From: Rosa chinensis
Lineage: Eukaryota > Streptophyta > Magnoliopsida > Rosales > Rosaceae
Assembly (NCBI RefSeq): GCF_002994745.2
Contig: NC_037090.1
Span: 39,117,001-39,181,000 of the forward strand
DNA length: 64,000 nt
Direction: 5' to 3'
The number at the start of each line of letters is the position of its first letter. Positions within the stretch are counted from its first letter, which is position 1. The notes under the pieces were generated by a model. The model worked only from the letters and a program-made list of their open reading frames with translations. It had not been told where the DNA came from and made no database searches. A program made the translations under genes and the position numbers. Shown here piece after piece: positions 1-12,042 of the stretch.

Positions 1-477
1 CACAATGTCCTGCTTTGAACTCCCCAAAGGGACTTTTTGTGGTGAAATAACTAGTATATTGGTGGAACTTTTGGTGGAGTGATAGCCTGGATAACAAGGG
101 AATGCATTAGAGAGCATGGTCTCATCTTACAAAACCATCTTACAAAACCAAGATAGGAATCAAACCAATTACACTATACAGGACCAGAACCAACCACCCC
201 AATTACCCATGGAACCAACAAAGAATAGTTCAACAAGATACTTACAATTTTGCAACATTGAAAGCGGGCAAGATGAGACGACAACAAGGAGCTCTATGGC
301 AATTTGATTTCGACAAGTGCTATATTCGAAACCTACTTCTCTTCTCAAACCCTGTGAATGCCGGGAAAGGGCAAAAGGTCTGCGCGAATATTTTTTTGTT
401 TTTGTTTTTCTATTATTGGGAACTCTCAAATTATTCTTCTAAACAAAAAGATATTAATAAAAAGGTAAGGAAGATCT
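1..477. other. Left edge, no recognised gene
   Basis: I see AT-rich sequence with only short overlapping open frames on both strands and no recognisable domain. No RNA gene or repeat boundary is evident. Confidence 0.5.
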
Positions 478-478
478 T

Positions 479-861
479 TTAATGAGAACAACTAAAATGA
501 GAACTAGTTGAGGATTTTCTAATCAATGACTTAGGGGGATGTATTCATTTAGGAAAATGCTTTGGATCCCAAAATTCCATACAAAAAAACCATCCCAAAT
601 GACATGGCATTGACCACATCAGCCCTAATGAACCTCAAAATATTCAAGCTGTCATTTTTTTTTAATATATTTAGAATATGTATTTAAATTAGTTTATTTA
701 TCTCTAAGATATTAAAAAACGGAAGAAGAAAATGCGGTGAATTTAATCAATCCAACAAGCGCGCAAACTCATGTCTTGATAAACCCTAAAAAATGCAAAA
801 CTCATCCTCCATATATCGCAGCCATCTATCCACAACCAGTAAATTCTTTGTTCTATTGTAA

Positions 862-893
<32 letters not shown>

Positions 894-2820
894 AGGAAGA
901 AGAAGAAGAATAAGTAAATTTGTTGTTCTCTCTTTTAATTTCTTGAACCAATCTAGTGGATTCAAATTTCAAAACAAGTTGGCTAAATTAACTTTTGTAT
1001 TGATTTGTCTCTTTCTTAATCTTTTATTAACAGCTAACTCACAGTTTTTCATCATAATCCATTGTGATTATGATTTACAAAGCCAATTTATGCCTTGTGG
1101 TTGCTATATTCATAATCATCTTCTTTATTTTGGATTTTCATACACCAAGACCTTTTATTTATTCAAATCCTAGATGATTTTTTGTCCCTTGAGTTCCAAA
1201 TTTTGGTGCAGCATGAGATGAGGAGGATGATGACAGGTGGTATATGAGAATATCCATGGTATTTGAAGATCAATTTTTTAGGGATGGCAGGGAAACATTA
1301 TTTTTCTCATTTAATATAATATTAAGTAATTGCATATATAATGGAAACTATATAAATGAAAATTAATTGACATAATTACATGTTGGAAATAACTATGAAT
1401 GAGGTGGCAATGCCACATCACTTGGGATTGAAATTTGGTATAATATTTTGGAGTCTCTAGCACCACTCATTTATTTAAGAGTCTACAAGATTTTTTTGTA
1501 TTTTGAAAGTCTATGGGTATTCAATTGAGATTTTAAACAATCTTTTAAAATCTTGATGTATTTAATTAAGATTTAAAATTATCCATTCAAATCTGCCGAT
1601 ATTCAAAAGTATACGGATTTTTATGGATTTCATTAAATGCTAGATTTTGGAAGATTTTATAGTGCTTTTTATACATATAAAAACTAAAAAGTAAAAAAAA
1701 CAATCCAACTACTTCCCAAGAGATTTTGATGGATTCTTTCTCACTAAAAAAATGAAGAAGTTCTTCACCAAAAAAAAAAAGAAAAAAAGAAGAAGAAGAA
1801 GCAGCAGCTCTCAATAGGTGACACTTATCTATTTTGTCTTAGACCTATCTTTCCACTATCCTCCTCTGCCTCTACCTCTGCTCTCATCTATAATTTTTTT
1901 TTTTTTTTATCACTATAGCTCTGGAAGCCTTAATCCTTATAGCTAATTAAGCTCACTTTCAATGGTATTGTTAAGATGATACATACACACATGTTTTTTT
2001 TTTTTTAATCAACCCGAAGCCGGATCCCGATATATATACATATATTCATCTAAAGTCAGAATAGGCCGTTACATACGCACATGTTTCTTTTGTAAATTAT
2101 ATATGAAATAAATTATGTCATTAGTTTACTACTTTATTTTTATGTAACATTGTGGTTGATTAGTTTTCTCTTATTATTCATTTATCATTATACACAACAT
2201 AAAGAATGGTAGATTGCCATATATATATATATATACACACACACTTTTTTGTCACTGATATAACATTATAGTTAATTGGATCCATACATCCATTGCTTTT
2301 AAAGAAGAAGAAAAAAAAATTAACCTACAAAAAACATCATAAGGACTTGTAAAATCTAAACAAATATTAGTAAATCAATCCATTAGAATCAATCAGAGTC
2401 CATATAGAATTTAAACAATCCGTGGATTAAGTAAATTCATAAATTATAAAAACTCAAACAAAATATTTTAAAATCTGAATTGAATACGCCCCCTTACTTT
2501 TCGATTACATTACAGCAAATCAACTGTTTATGTATACATGAGTAGATCATTTCTTAAAATTTTCTTCCAAATTGCTAATTGTTAAAGTACCGAACTAGAT
2601 TAAATCAATGGATGAAACAAATCTATCAAACAAGAATCGTTCATTTATAAATCACGATTTTATGAATGCCATAATGATTTTCAATTTGGTTGAAAAATTC
2701 CATAAATGATCTACACATAAATATCTAAACATCTAATAGTTGATTTGCATAAATGTTATTGAAAAGTAGGTCTCACAAACAAATCCTCAACTAGTCCTTT
2801 TTTTAATGGTCCTCATTTGA
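479..2820. repeat. Candidate outer MITE with inverted ends
   Basis: The segment at 479-517 is repeated in inverted orientation at 2781-2820; the shared core is ACTAGTTGAGGATTT, flanked by matching AATGAG-type ends. This suggests an old terminal-inverted-repeat element later enlarged by other insertions. There is no coding capacity, and I could not fix a target duplication, so the family is undetermined. Confidence 0.45.
534..2493. mobile_element. Candidate Tourist/PIF-like MITE inside the outer repeat
   Basis: The left end reads GGGGGATGTATTCA and the right end, reverse complemented, reads GGGGGCGTATTCAATT. Both ends are flanked by TTA (531-533 and 2494-2496), the target duplication expected of PIF/Harbinger-type elements. 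A further terminal-like copy of the motif begins at about 1515, and an inverted pair near 560-620 and 1400-1460 hints at another element within. An A-rich tract lies at 860-906. No transposase is present. Boundaries are tentative because the ends are short and diverged. Confidence 0.45.
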
Positions 2821-3023
2821 AGGGCCCTTAAAAAGATAATATACATGGATGATGGATCATAAAACATACTGTCATACCATATGATATATTTGAAACCACA
2901 AAATAGAGGCATATTTGTATGTGATTACATAAAGACTCAAGTCTATGCTTACAAAACTCATCTAGCCATTTTGTTAGGGTTTATACGTAGATTTCTAATC
3001 TACGATAAAAATTTTCAAACCTA

Positions 3024-3191
3024 ATGGCCGAGGCCATCGCTAGCCTTATGACAGCTTTTAAATTGTCTGACTCCTCCATGATGGATCTCGGGCAGGCTGG
3101 AGTTGTTGTTATTCAAGATGACCATTTCTATTTCGTTGGCCGTCTTTTTGCCCCAAAAGTCAACCTGTCAAACTTCAAAGGCACTGTTTGA
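3024..3191 (+). pseudogene. LINE-A ORF1, 5' fragment (DUF4283 start)
   Basis: An ATG at 3024 opens 55 codons that resemble the N-terminus of the gag-like ORF1 of plant L1 LINEs. They include the motif DHFYFVGRL and then NFKGTV, where the DUF4283 domain begins. A TGA at 3189 and the LTR material that follows end the frame. The expected continuation of DUF4283 (FWRIRSRLSIGDVGDRF-like) reappears on the same strand at about 9628, so these two pieces were probably once contiguous. The fragment is not expected to be functional. Identification rests on family resemblance only. Confidence 0.6.
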
Positions 3192-3240
3192 TCCCAAAAG
3201 TAATTTTTACTGGATCCTTAAGAGTGTTCAGTTCACTCAA

Positions 3241-5815
3241 TGTAGACCCCGTGAAATTCCGAACATCACTTTTTGACGGAATAATTTTTCGTGACCTTTG
3301 TTTGGTCAAAGACTTTTGGAAATAGTTTGGGCTTGGGTCTTGGGTCCAAGAATAGCATAAGGTTAGAGTCCAAAATTTACTGTGAACACCTAACAGACGG
3401 ATATGCTAGTGAACCTATCCTAATAAGTTAGTTGACCTTTGACCCGAACATTTCTCTTGATCTAATAAGGTTCTTGTAGCTCATAATAACATCTTCGCAT
3501 AATTTTGAAATATACTTGTGCGTACATTTACGATTTCTCGATTTACTTTATTTCTTAACCATTAGTTGAATTCCTACCCGTCTTACCCGACACTTGCTCA
3601 TCAACCATCCCTCCGACTTTATAAAAATACTATTTATTTACTCCCTATGTTTTTCAAACTCGAGCGAAACTCCGACAAAATCTACTATGCCATTTTTCTA
3701 CCCAAATACAAGCTTGGTGAGGCCCAATCCTTATTTGGTCTTGCCAACACCTTAATTTGAGTTTACTTGCATTTAGTTATTTTACTTTTATTTTTCCCCA
3801 TCACTTTGGTTTTTACAACTTCTTGTTTTTACCCAAATTTATCTGCCCAAGCTGAGCCTTCTCTTTCACACGCAAAGAGCTTTTCCTCTTTCCTTGTTCA
3901 CGTCAAAATTGGGCTGAGAGAAAGGAACCTCGTTCAGCTCCTCCCTTCCACGTTGCCAGCATGCATATGGAAACTCCTCCAAAAACATCATCTCAGACCT
4001 TCAAAAGGGAGAACCCAGCCCAGAAAACGTCATTCACTCTCCTCTTCTCGCCCTTTCTCTCTTTGCTGGGCACATCAGTCTGTTTGCGAGCCCCTAAACG
4101 CCTAGTTAGAGACTTCAGATCAAAAAACTTTCTTCACCAAAGTTGTTCGTCTATGTCTCCTATATCTAGTCTCAAAATTTCAGCTCCATTGGAGTCGATT
4201 TGAGTCCTGTACACCCCTCGAAGAGGAAGCTGTTCTGAAACGAGCCTGTTCCGGATTTCCGCTTGAATTCCCTCTCTTGCTCCACCCGAATCCCTCACAT
4301 CCTACTTGAGACTGATACAAACACTTGGTAAGATTCTGGAACCATCAAATTCCCTTTTCTTTCTTCAATTTTTAGGCTCCATACGTTCAAAACAACTATT
4401 CCACATATTGAGAAGTTTCTGTTGCACTTTGCATGTTCGAGATTGAACGAACTTCTTGGCCTGCGGCTGGACTCGATCCAATCAGCTCCCTCAGCTCTCT
4501 TTCCTGTTGAAATCCTCAAGAGAAACTCACCTTTTTTATTAATCTTTGGTGAGTATCATCTTTTCCATAAAACTCTATATATTTTTGGTTGTTATTACGA
4601 ATCCTTGAAGATTATGAACTTGTCACTGCTGTTGTTGGTATCTTGCTGCCTTAATTTTGATTTGTCATCCATTCTAATGTCTTGGGATTCTGCTAGGTCA
4701 TGGCTACACCTTGAGTATTAGAATCGTATTTGGTTCAAAGGTTATTTGTTGTTTGTAGCTGTCCAAATATCATGTTTCACTGCATTATGTCATCGAGCTA
4801 CAACACCTGCCCATATAGTATTAGAAGGTAACATGAGCTATAGATCATTAGGAGCATTAGACATGCCTCTTAAGTGTGTTGGATTTGTGCTAGAACATGG
4901 TTATTTAGAACATTGAAATCATGCTTGATCATAGAGTTTATTTGTGTTATTGTTGTCCAAACACCATGTCTTCAAAACATCATGTTAGTGAGCTACAAGA
5001 CCTTCCCCTTATAGTATTGAAGGGTGAATGAGACTTTAAGCCTTTAGAAGCTTTAGATACTTTCTATAGGTGTCTTAGAGTCTACTTAACCAGCCATTTT
5101 GGGTACCAAACGAGCTTTACACAAAAGAACCAATTTCTGCAGTTTTCAGTTTCCAGTATACTCTGACCCAGCTGCATTCCTTTCAAAAATGGGGCTGAAC
5201 CGTTGATAATTTGGGATCAGTTCCTTCTGGAGAAAGATAGTAAATACATATATGAACATTCCAGAATTTGAATCACCCCAAAATAATTTTTCTAGAATTA
5301 GTTATACAATTTTGAAATAGGTGGACAGAAGCTGTTATTTCTGGAGAAAACCTGCACATTGTTTTACTTTAGCTTCTGAAACCTTTACTCTTCACATGGC
5401 TTCACTCAAAATTCTATAACCATTTCATTCTTACTGAGTTGGTTGTCAAACCATCTTCTTTCCAAAATTTTCCAAGAATCACCTCAAGTATTTTGGACAC
5501 TCTTCCTTGACCCTTAACAGTTCCTACGTAAACTCTGTTTCCAGCTTCTGACAACTTGTCTTCTAAAGGTGTTTTTGCCACTTTCTCCTGAAAAACCAAC
5601 TCTCCCTTAGAGCCCTAATGGTCTGGTTATTAGTTAGTAATTAGGTTAAAGGAAAGGTTTTCTTCGGAGAGTATTGAGAGTGAATAGCTAGCCTAGTTTA
5701 TCGTTATTAACATCGCTTATTGATCTAGGCACGATACTGTGGTGGAATCTTGTGAAGTTGGTGGTTGCTACAAGGTTGCATTGAGGCCAAGTGCTGCAAG
5801 AGAAAGCTCGAGTTA
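3241..5815 (+). repeat. LTR arm 1 of a 2.57-kb inverted repeat
   Basis: This begins with a retroviral-type terminus TGTAGACCCC and is repeated in inverted orientation at 6048-8620. Conceptual frames on the two arms are nearly identical: a 64-codon frame is the same in both, and a 112-codon frame differs at about seven residues. It appears to be the 5' portion of a long LTR of a Ty3/Gypsy-type element. No protein-coding role is inferred for the frames it contains. Similarity stops abruptly after CTCGAGTT at 5815. Confidence 0.8.
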
Positions 5816-6047
5816 CCGGTCATCAAAATGATTTTTCAAAACTCAATAGGGGCATGGTGACCATACTCCTTTCAAGGAGGAACTGACCTCTCCTTACATC
5901 CCCATCAATTGCCAACACATCAATCCAATCCACGCAAACCATTTCAAGTTGTAAAAACAGATAATTTCCAAAACATGCAAGAGGCTCATATAAAACATAG
6001 TATATGCAAGAAAAGCATAGATAGAGTTAAAGGCATCCCCTACCTGG
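5816..6047. other. Spacer of the LTR palindrome
   Basis: This is a 232-bp unpaired centre between the two inverted LTR arms. It probably holds further LTR sequence belonging to one or other arm. No gene is visible. If the locus were transcribed through, this would be the loop of a very long hairpin RNA. Confidence 0.6.
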
Positions 6048-8620
6048 AACTCGAGCTTTTTCTTGCAGCACTTGGTCTCAATGCAACCTTGTAGCAACCA
6101 CCAACTTCACAAGATTCCACCACAGTATCGTGCTTAGATCAATAAGCGACGTTAATAACGATAAACTAGGCTAGCTATTCACTCTCAATACTCTCCGAAG
6201 AAAACCTTTCCTTTAACCTAATTACTAACTAATAACCAGACCATTAGGGCTCTAAGGGAGAGTTAGTTTTTCAGGAAAAAGGGGCAAAAACACCTTTAGA
6301 AGACAAGTTGTCAAAAGCTGGAAACAGAGTTTAAGTAGGAACTGTTAAGGGTCAAGGAAGAGTGTCCAAAATACTTGAGGTGATTCTTGGAAAATTTTGG
6401 AAAGAAGATGGTTTAACAACCAACTCAGTAAGAATGAAATGGTTATAGAATTTTGAGTGAAGCCATGTGAAGAGTAAAGGTTTCAAAAGCTGAAGTAAAA
6501 CAATGCGCAGCTCTTCTCCAGAAATAACAGCTTCTGTCCACCTATTTCAAAATTGCATAACTAATTCTAGAAAATTTTTTTTGGGGTGATTCAAATTCTA
6601 GAATGTTCATATATGTGTTTACTATCTTTCTCCAAAAGGAATGGATCCCAAATTCTCAACGTTTCAGCTCCAGTTTTGAAAGGAATGCAGCTGGGTCATT
6701 GTATACGGGAAACTGAAAACTGCAGAAATTGGTTCTTTTGTGTAAAGCTCGTTTGGTACCCAAAATGGCTGGTTAAGTGGACTCTAAGACACCTATAGAA
6801 AGTATCTAAAGCTTCTAAAGGCTTAAAGTCTCATTCACCCTTCAATACTATAAGGGGAAGGTCTTGTAGCTCACTAACATGATGTTTTGAAGACATGGTG
6901 TTTGGACAACAATAACACAAATAAACTCTATGATCAAGCATGATTTCAATGTTCTAAATAACCATGTTCTAGCACAAATCCAACACACTTAAGAGGCATG
7001 TCTAATGCTCCTAATGATCTATAGCTCAGGTTACCTTCTAATACTATATGGGCAGGTGTTGTACCTCGATGACATAATGCATTGAAACATGATATTTGGA
7101 CAGCAACAAACAACAAATAACCTTTGAACCAAATACGATTCTAATACTCAAGGTGTAGCCATGACCTAGCAGAATTCCTAGACATTAGAATGGATGACAA
7201 ATCAAAATTAAGGCAGCAAGATACCAACAACAGCAGTGACAAGTTCATAATCTTCAAGGATTCGTAATAACAACCAAAAATATATAGAGTTTTATGGAAA
7301 AGATGATACTCACCAAAGACTAATAAAAAAGGTGAGTTTCTCTTGAGTATTTCAACAGGAAAGAGAGCTGAGGGAGCTGATTGGATCGAGTCCAGCCGCA
7401 GGCCAAGAAGTTCGCTCAATCTCGAACATGCAAAGTGCAACAGAAACTTCTCAATATGTGGAATAGTTGTTTTGAACGTATGGAGCCTAAAAATTGAAGA
7501 AAGAAAGGGGAACTTGATTGTTCCAGAATCTTACCAAGTGTTTTATCTGTCTCAAGTAAGATGTGAGGGATTCGGGTGGAGCAAGAGAGGGAATTCAAGC
7601 AGAAATCCGGAACAGGCTCATTTCAGAACAGCTTCTACTTTGAGGGGTGTACAGGACTCAAATAGACTCTAATGGAGCTGAAATTTTGAGACTAGATAGA
7701 GGAGACATAGACGAACAACTTTGGTGAAGAAAGTTTTTTGATCGGAGGTCTCTAACTAGGCGTTTACGGGCTCGAAAACGGACTGATGTGCCCAGCAAAG
7801 AGAGAAAGGGCGAGAAGAGGAGAGTGAATGACGTGTTCGGGGCTGGGTTCTCCCTTTTGAAGGTCTGCGATGATGTTCTTGGAGGAGTTGCCATATGCAT
7901 GCTGGCAATGTGGAAGGGAGGAGCTGAACGAGGTTCCTTTCTCTCAGCCCAATTCTGACGTGAACAAGGAAAGAGGAAAAGCTCTTTGCGTGTGAAAGAG
8001 AAGGCTCAGCTTGGGCAGATAAATTTGGGTAAAAACAAGAAGTTGTAAAAACCAAAGTGATGGGGAAAAATAAAAGTAAAATAACTAAATGCAAGTAAAC
8101 TCAAATTAAGGTGTTGGCAAGACCAAATAAGGATTGGGCCTCACCAAGCTTGTATTTGGGTAGAAAAATGGCATAGTAGATTTTGTCGGAGTTTCGCTCG
8201 AGTTTGAAAAACATAGGGAGTAAATAAATAGTATTTTTATAAAGTCGGAGGGATGGTTGATGAGCAAGTGTCGGGTAAGACGGGTAGGAATTCAACTAAT
8301 GGTTAAGAAATAAAGTAAATCGAGAAATCGTAAATGTACGCACAAGTATATTTCAAAATTATGCGAAGATGTTATTATGAGCTACAAGAACCTTATTAGA
8401 TCAAGAGAAATGTTCGGGTCAAAGGTCAACTAACTTATTAGGATAGGTTCACTAGCATATCCGTCTGTTAGGTGTTCACAGTAAATTTTGGACTCTAACC
8501 TTATGCTATTCTTGGACCCAAGACCCAAGCCCAAACTATTTCCAAAAGTCTTTGACCAAACAAAGGTCACGAAAAATTATTCCGTCAAAAAGTGATGTTT
8601 GAAATTTCATAGGGTCTACA
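6048..8620 (-). repeat. LTR arm 2 of the inverted repeat (3' LTR on minus strand)
   Basis: Read on the minus strand this starts TGTAGACCC at 8620, the same terminus as arm 1, and runs 2573 bp to 6048. It is preceded on the minus strand by a purine tract (about 8621-8634, AAGGGGGG then TAGAA). That is what sits immediately upstream of a 3' LTR in Ty3/Gypsy elements. Confidence 0.8.
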
Positions 8621-8634
8621 TTCTACCCCCCTTA
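8621..8634 (-). other. Polypurine tract next to LTR arm 2
   Basis: The minus strand reads AAGGGGGGTAGAA directly before the LTR terminus. Translated, the preceding stretch (LNFKGEILLRG) resembles the last residues of Gypsy pol. The tract marks priming of plus-strand DNA synthesis in a retrotransposon. Confidence 0.6.
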
Positions 8635-9627
8635 AAAGAATTTCGCCCTTGAAATTCAAATTATCATGGCTAGAAAGTGTCATATCATCGTAACTCTAAA
8701 GTGGTCTTGTGGTGGTGCTACAAGTCTCTCCACCAGTCCATCACTTCTAGCCTTGTGATTATTGAATTTCGAAAAGTGATTGGCTAGATGGACGATTGTG
8801 ATGGAAGTGTGAAAGATGATCAATTGTCGTGGGATTGTAGTTACGTGGTGACGATCACGTGGAATCGCAAACCGGTTTTTATCTACTTCTTTTATTCAAA
8901 ACGATAACTCTTATTTTTTTAAACTTAGATATGGGGGCGGGCATGGGCAATGACTGGATGTAGGAGCCTAACCCCTGCTTTAGTTTGTTTTGCAGGCTGT
9001 CGTTGTCGAAGCTTGGGTACGAAGGATAATCCTTGGAGGCCAAAATTTGTTTTGTTTAAAGTTTATTTTATTTGGCTTGTTTGATTTCATTAAATTTTTG
9101 CAACGTTATGTATGGTTGATGATGTGTGTGATTGCTTACCACAAAAGTGGAACCCTAGGGTTAGAACCTCCATTTGAGTTTAGGTCCTAGTGGGCTAGAC
9201 CTAGAAGGCTCACGTAACTTACCATTCAATGAACTTAATGCAAACTTGGGCTAAGAACTAAAATTGAAATAGGTTCTAAAACTCAACACAACACCACCTT
9301 CCTTTCCACTTCCTCGCCTAGTTCGTAATCTTCTGATTACGAGCCAAGCCCACAATACAAGCCCAAAAATTTCGGGCTTATAGATTTCTTGTTTTCCAAC
9401 CTAAAGGCCTTGTCTCTTTGATGAATTTTAGGCCCAAAACACTTACTCCAAGTGTCGCGGGTGTAGGGTTCCTTGGAGAGGCGGCACTGTGGTAATCCGA
9501 TCTCCGGGTTGCCACACTCAAGGACATCCGAGACGATCGCACCCCCCGATGTTAGCACGCCACGCACTACAGCAAAATAGACTGTTTGCTAGCCTTCTTA
9601 GTCGAGCCAAACAGGCACGATCCTGAC
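8635..9627. other. Decayed interior of the LTR insertion
   Basis: This lies between the polypurine tract and the point where LINE-A coding resumes. On the minus strand only the last dozen or so codons of a Gypsy-like pol are suggested. The rest has short frames with no recognised domain. The right boundary with LINE-A is approximate. Confidence 0.45.
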
Positions 9628-10719
9628 ATTTTGGAGAATTCGATCAAGGCTGAGTATCGGTGATGTTGGGGATAGATTCATGTTCCAGTTTGATTGGGAG
9701 ACTGAGCGCAGTCGAATCTAGCATGGAGGACTGTGGTTTTATCAGAATACAATGGTGATCTTAGGGGAGTATGATGGTATTGCTGTGGTGGAGACTATTC
9801 CATTGGGTCATCTGGAAATGTGGGTGTCGGTGGAGGGACTATTGTCGACCCTCCACAATCTAGTCAATCTGTCCTTGGTTGGTTCTTCAATGGGTTGGGT
9901 GATTGGGTTTGATCAAGCGGTGCTACACAATTAAGAGAAAGAGCAACGTACTAGACTAGAGTTGGATACGCCCTGGAGGATTAGGGTTTGGAAGCATTTT
10001 TCATTCTCCCACCCTTTGTTGAACCAAAGTTGAAATTCCTTTTTAAATGAGTCAAGGGTTTTTCTCGAGACTGTTGATTACTTGATTATTTGAGCATAAG
10101 GCTTCTTGTTGTTATAAGTTACTGATGAAGGAGATAGAAGAATTAAGGAAACAGCCGTCGTCAATTGCCATGGCTGGATTATAGATTTTTTTGCTGTTTA
10201 GGTCTAGGGTTTCTAGAGGGGGAGCCAACAAGTGCAGGAAGGCCATGCGTCATAGGCTTCCTAGCACCCCATTTTGTCAGACCAATTTTAGTATGGGCTC
10301 GAGCTGCTGGGCTATTCAAGGCATGGGCAGCTTCGTCTTCTCCTAAGCCAATTTCTAGTAACCTTATCACGGTAGGAGGGATATCGATGGATAAACTACA
10401 GTTTCCAATTTGTGTAGAGGCAACTGCTTCTATGGTGGAAGAACCAGTTGTTGAGGATATTGTGACTCTGAGTGGTAAAAAAAGACTTGGATTTGATCCG
10501 TCCCTTTGCCAGCTTCATCATTAAACATGAATAAGGATCTGTCCTTGATAATGAAGCAGAAGTAGGGGAGGCTTACCATTTCCCCTTAGAAGAAAAAAAC
10601 TAGGCAAGCGCAAGGATATCAAAAATAAAGCCAATCTGACTCGTACTCTTGATACAGAGACAAAAGAGAAGCTTCCCAAACTCAAATGGAATTGTTTTCC
10701 TAAGAAGATGGAAGATGAG
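9628..10719 (+). pseudogene. LINE-A ORF1, middle part (DUF4283 and decayed zinc knuckle)
   Basis: From 9628 the frame reads as the second half of a DUF4283 domain, with motifs GDRFMFQFDWE, LWFYQNTMV and LGEYDGI and then a V-GLLSTLHN-type stretch. It is interrupted by a TAG after about 24 codons (ERSRI, stop, HGGLW). Around 10050-10100 a zinc knuckle can be traced, but a cysteine, a glycine and a histidine position are altered. After 10165 comes the variable, lysine-rich ORF1 C-terminal region. Copies of this family normally encode a nucleic-acid-binding protein for LINE RNP assembly. This copy is dead, and a Mutator-like element interrupts it at 10720. Confidence 0.65.
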
Positions 10720-10729
10720 TCCAAAATGG

Positions 10730-10863
10730 GGCCGTGACTACTTACCCAATTTCAGCCTAAAAATTAGCCACTTACTCCATTAAGAGTTTTTGCTCCCATT
10801 TACCCAATCTAACATTTATTGACAGTTTGCCCTCATTTTAATTAACAAACTACACTCCTCTCA

Positions 10864-10944
<81 letters not shown>

Positions 10945-11726
10945 GCCGAACGGCCAGATGCAGAGCGACGACGCCTTCAACACCTTCTTCTCTGAGACCG
11001 GCGCTGACAAGCCATGATCTCCAGCGTTCCTCATCAAACCATGACCTCCAGCGGGACCTAGACTGCGACAAGCCAAACCTGCATCTCGTCGCAGATCTAT
11101 ACAGACTACCGGCCACTAGACGCGCCAATCGCCGGTGTCTTCGTCCTTGGTCGATCCGATCTGGTGCCCAGAGCACCTTTTTTTTTTTTTTTTTTGGTAA
11201 ACTGCTTCGAGAATGGGGAAGGAAAAAAAAAAGTGAACGTGTACAATTGAACATATAAATTAATCAATTATGTCTGTAGTGTATTCATTTTGGTTTTGGG
11301 AGTTTATGCAATTCACTTGAGGGCAATAATATGATTTATTGGAGGGTAATAAAATGATTATTAGGGGCAATAATATGGTTATTAGGAGGCAATAATATGG
11401 TTACTGAGTATTATTAGGGGGCAATAAATTAAGACGCTAGAATCCGGTCACCAATCCGGTAGCCGGATTCGGGATTCCGGTGACCGGTCGCCGGAGTCTG
11501 TCACCGAAGTCCGTGGCGGGACACTGGTCACCGGAGTCCGGCAAGGTCTCCGATGACTTCTCTCTCTAAGTGACAAAGAAGGAGATGGCAAAATTGTCCC
11601 AAGAATAAATAAAAAAGAATAAAAAATACTTAATTGGAGTGTTTGGATAAGTGGACAAATCTCTTAGAGTGTTTGGGTAAGTGGGGTTAATTAACCCCAA
11701 AATTAGGTAAATGATTATTTTCCCAG
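10730..11726. mobile_element. Non-autonomous Mutator-like element (about 1.0 kb)
   Basis: The two ends form a long diverged inverted repeat of roughly 110 bp. The left end reads GGCCGTGACTACTTACCC; the right end reverse complemented reads CTGGGAAAATAATCATTTACC. They share an ACTTACCCAATTT-like core and a later GACA-TTTGCC motif. Flanks TCCAAAATGG (10720-10729) and TCTAAAATGG (11727-11736) form a 9-10 bp target duplication with one mismatch, as expected for MULEs. No transposase is encoded. The interior has a GC-rich segment (10943-11170) and a CCGG-rich segment (11435-11560), which could be captured host DNA of unknown origin. LINE-A sequence continues on both sides. Confidence 0.7.
10866..10942. 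repeat. (CT)n microsatellite
   Basis: This is an uninterrupted CT dinucleotide run of about 38 units inside the Mutator-like element. On the minus strand it produces a spurious Arg-Glu repeat frame. Confidence 0.95.
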
Positions 11727-11736
11727 TCTAAAATGG

Positions 11737-11854
11737 AGGACACTAGTCCGGGCAACTCAAACATGGGCTGCTGGTCTTATTTTGAGACCCAAATAGCCCA
11801 CGGGCTTTTCAACAAGGTTTTTAGGGCTAGTTGGTCCTAGAAATTTAAGACAAA
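11737..11854 (+). pseudogene. LINE-A, 3' part before LINE-B insertion
   Basis: LINE-A sequence resumes here after the Mutator-like element (ME-DT-PGN-type residues, then stops). It runs up to the target duplication of LINE-B at 11855 and continues after 22637. Assignment is by position and strand; sequence similarity alone is weak. Confidence 0.4.
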
Positions 11855-11870
11855 GTGATAGTCTTCCTTT
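11855..11870. repeat. Left target-site duplication of LINE-B
   Basis: GTGATAGTCTTCCTTT here is repeated exactly at 22622-22637. Sixteen bases is a normal length for target-primed reverse transcription. Confidence 0.9.
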
Positions 11871-12042
11871 TTTTTTTTTTTTTGGTTACAACAGAAACAT
11901 ACAAGGGAAGAAAACATGGAAAAAGAAAGAAAAAACTGAAAGTAAAGAAACAGAAAAAAAAAACAAAGCTCCGAGAAGACTCAAGCGGGTGGTCTACTTG
12001 CATTGAAGAGTAAGATGCGCATTAGGGAGGGAGGGAGATTGG

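Noticed and set aside
3566..4721. Conserved genes (64-, 112- and 99-codon frames) repeated at 7141-8295
   Set aside because: They are repeated because the LTR arms are duplicated, not because they are coding; no domain is present.
9517..9521. CTCAA as the right target duplication of the LTR at 3241
   Set aside because: The same 5-mer lies at 3236-3240, but the sequence before 9517 is not an LTR end and a 5-base match is easily by chance.
10850..11254. Open frame with a long Arg-Glu repeat
   Set aside because: It is the minus-strand reading of the (CT)n microsatellite; nothing else in it is protein-like.
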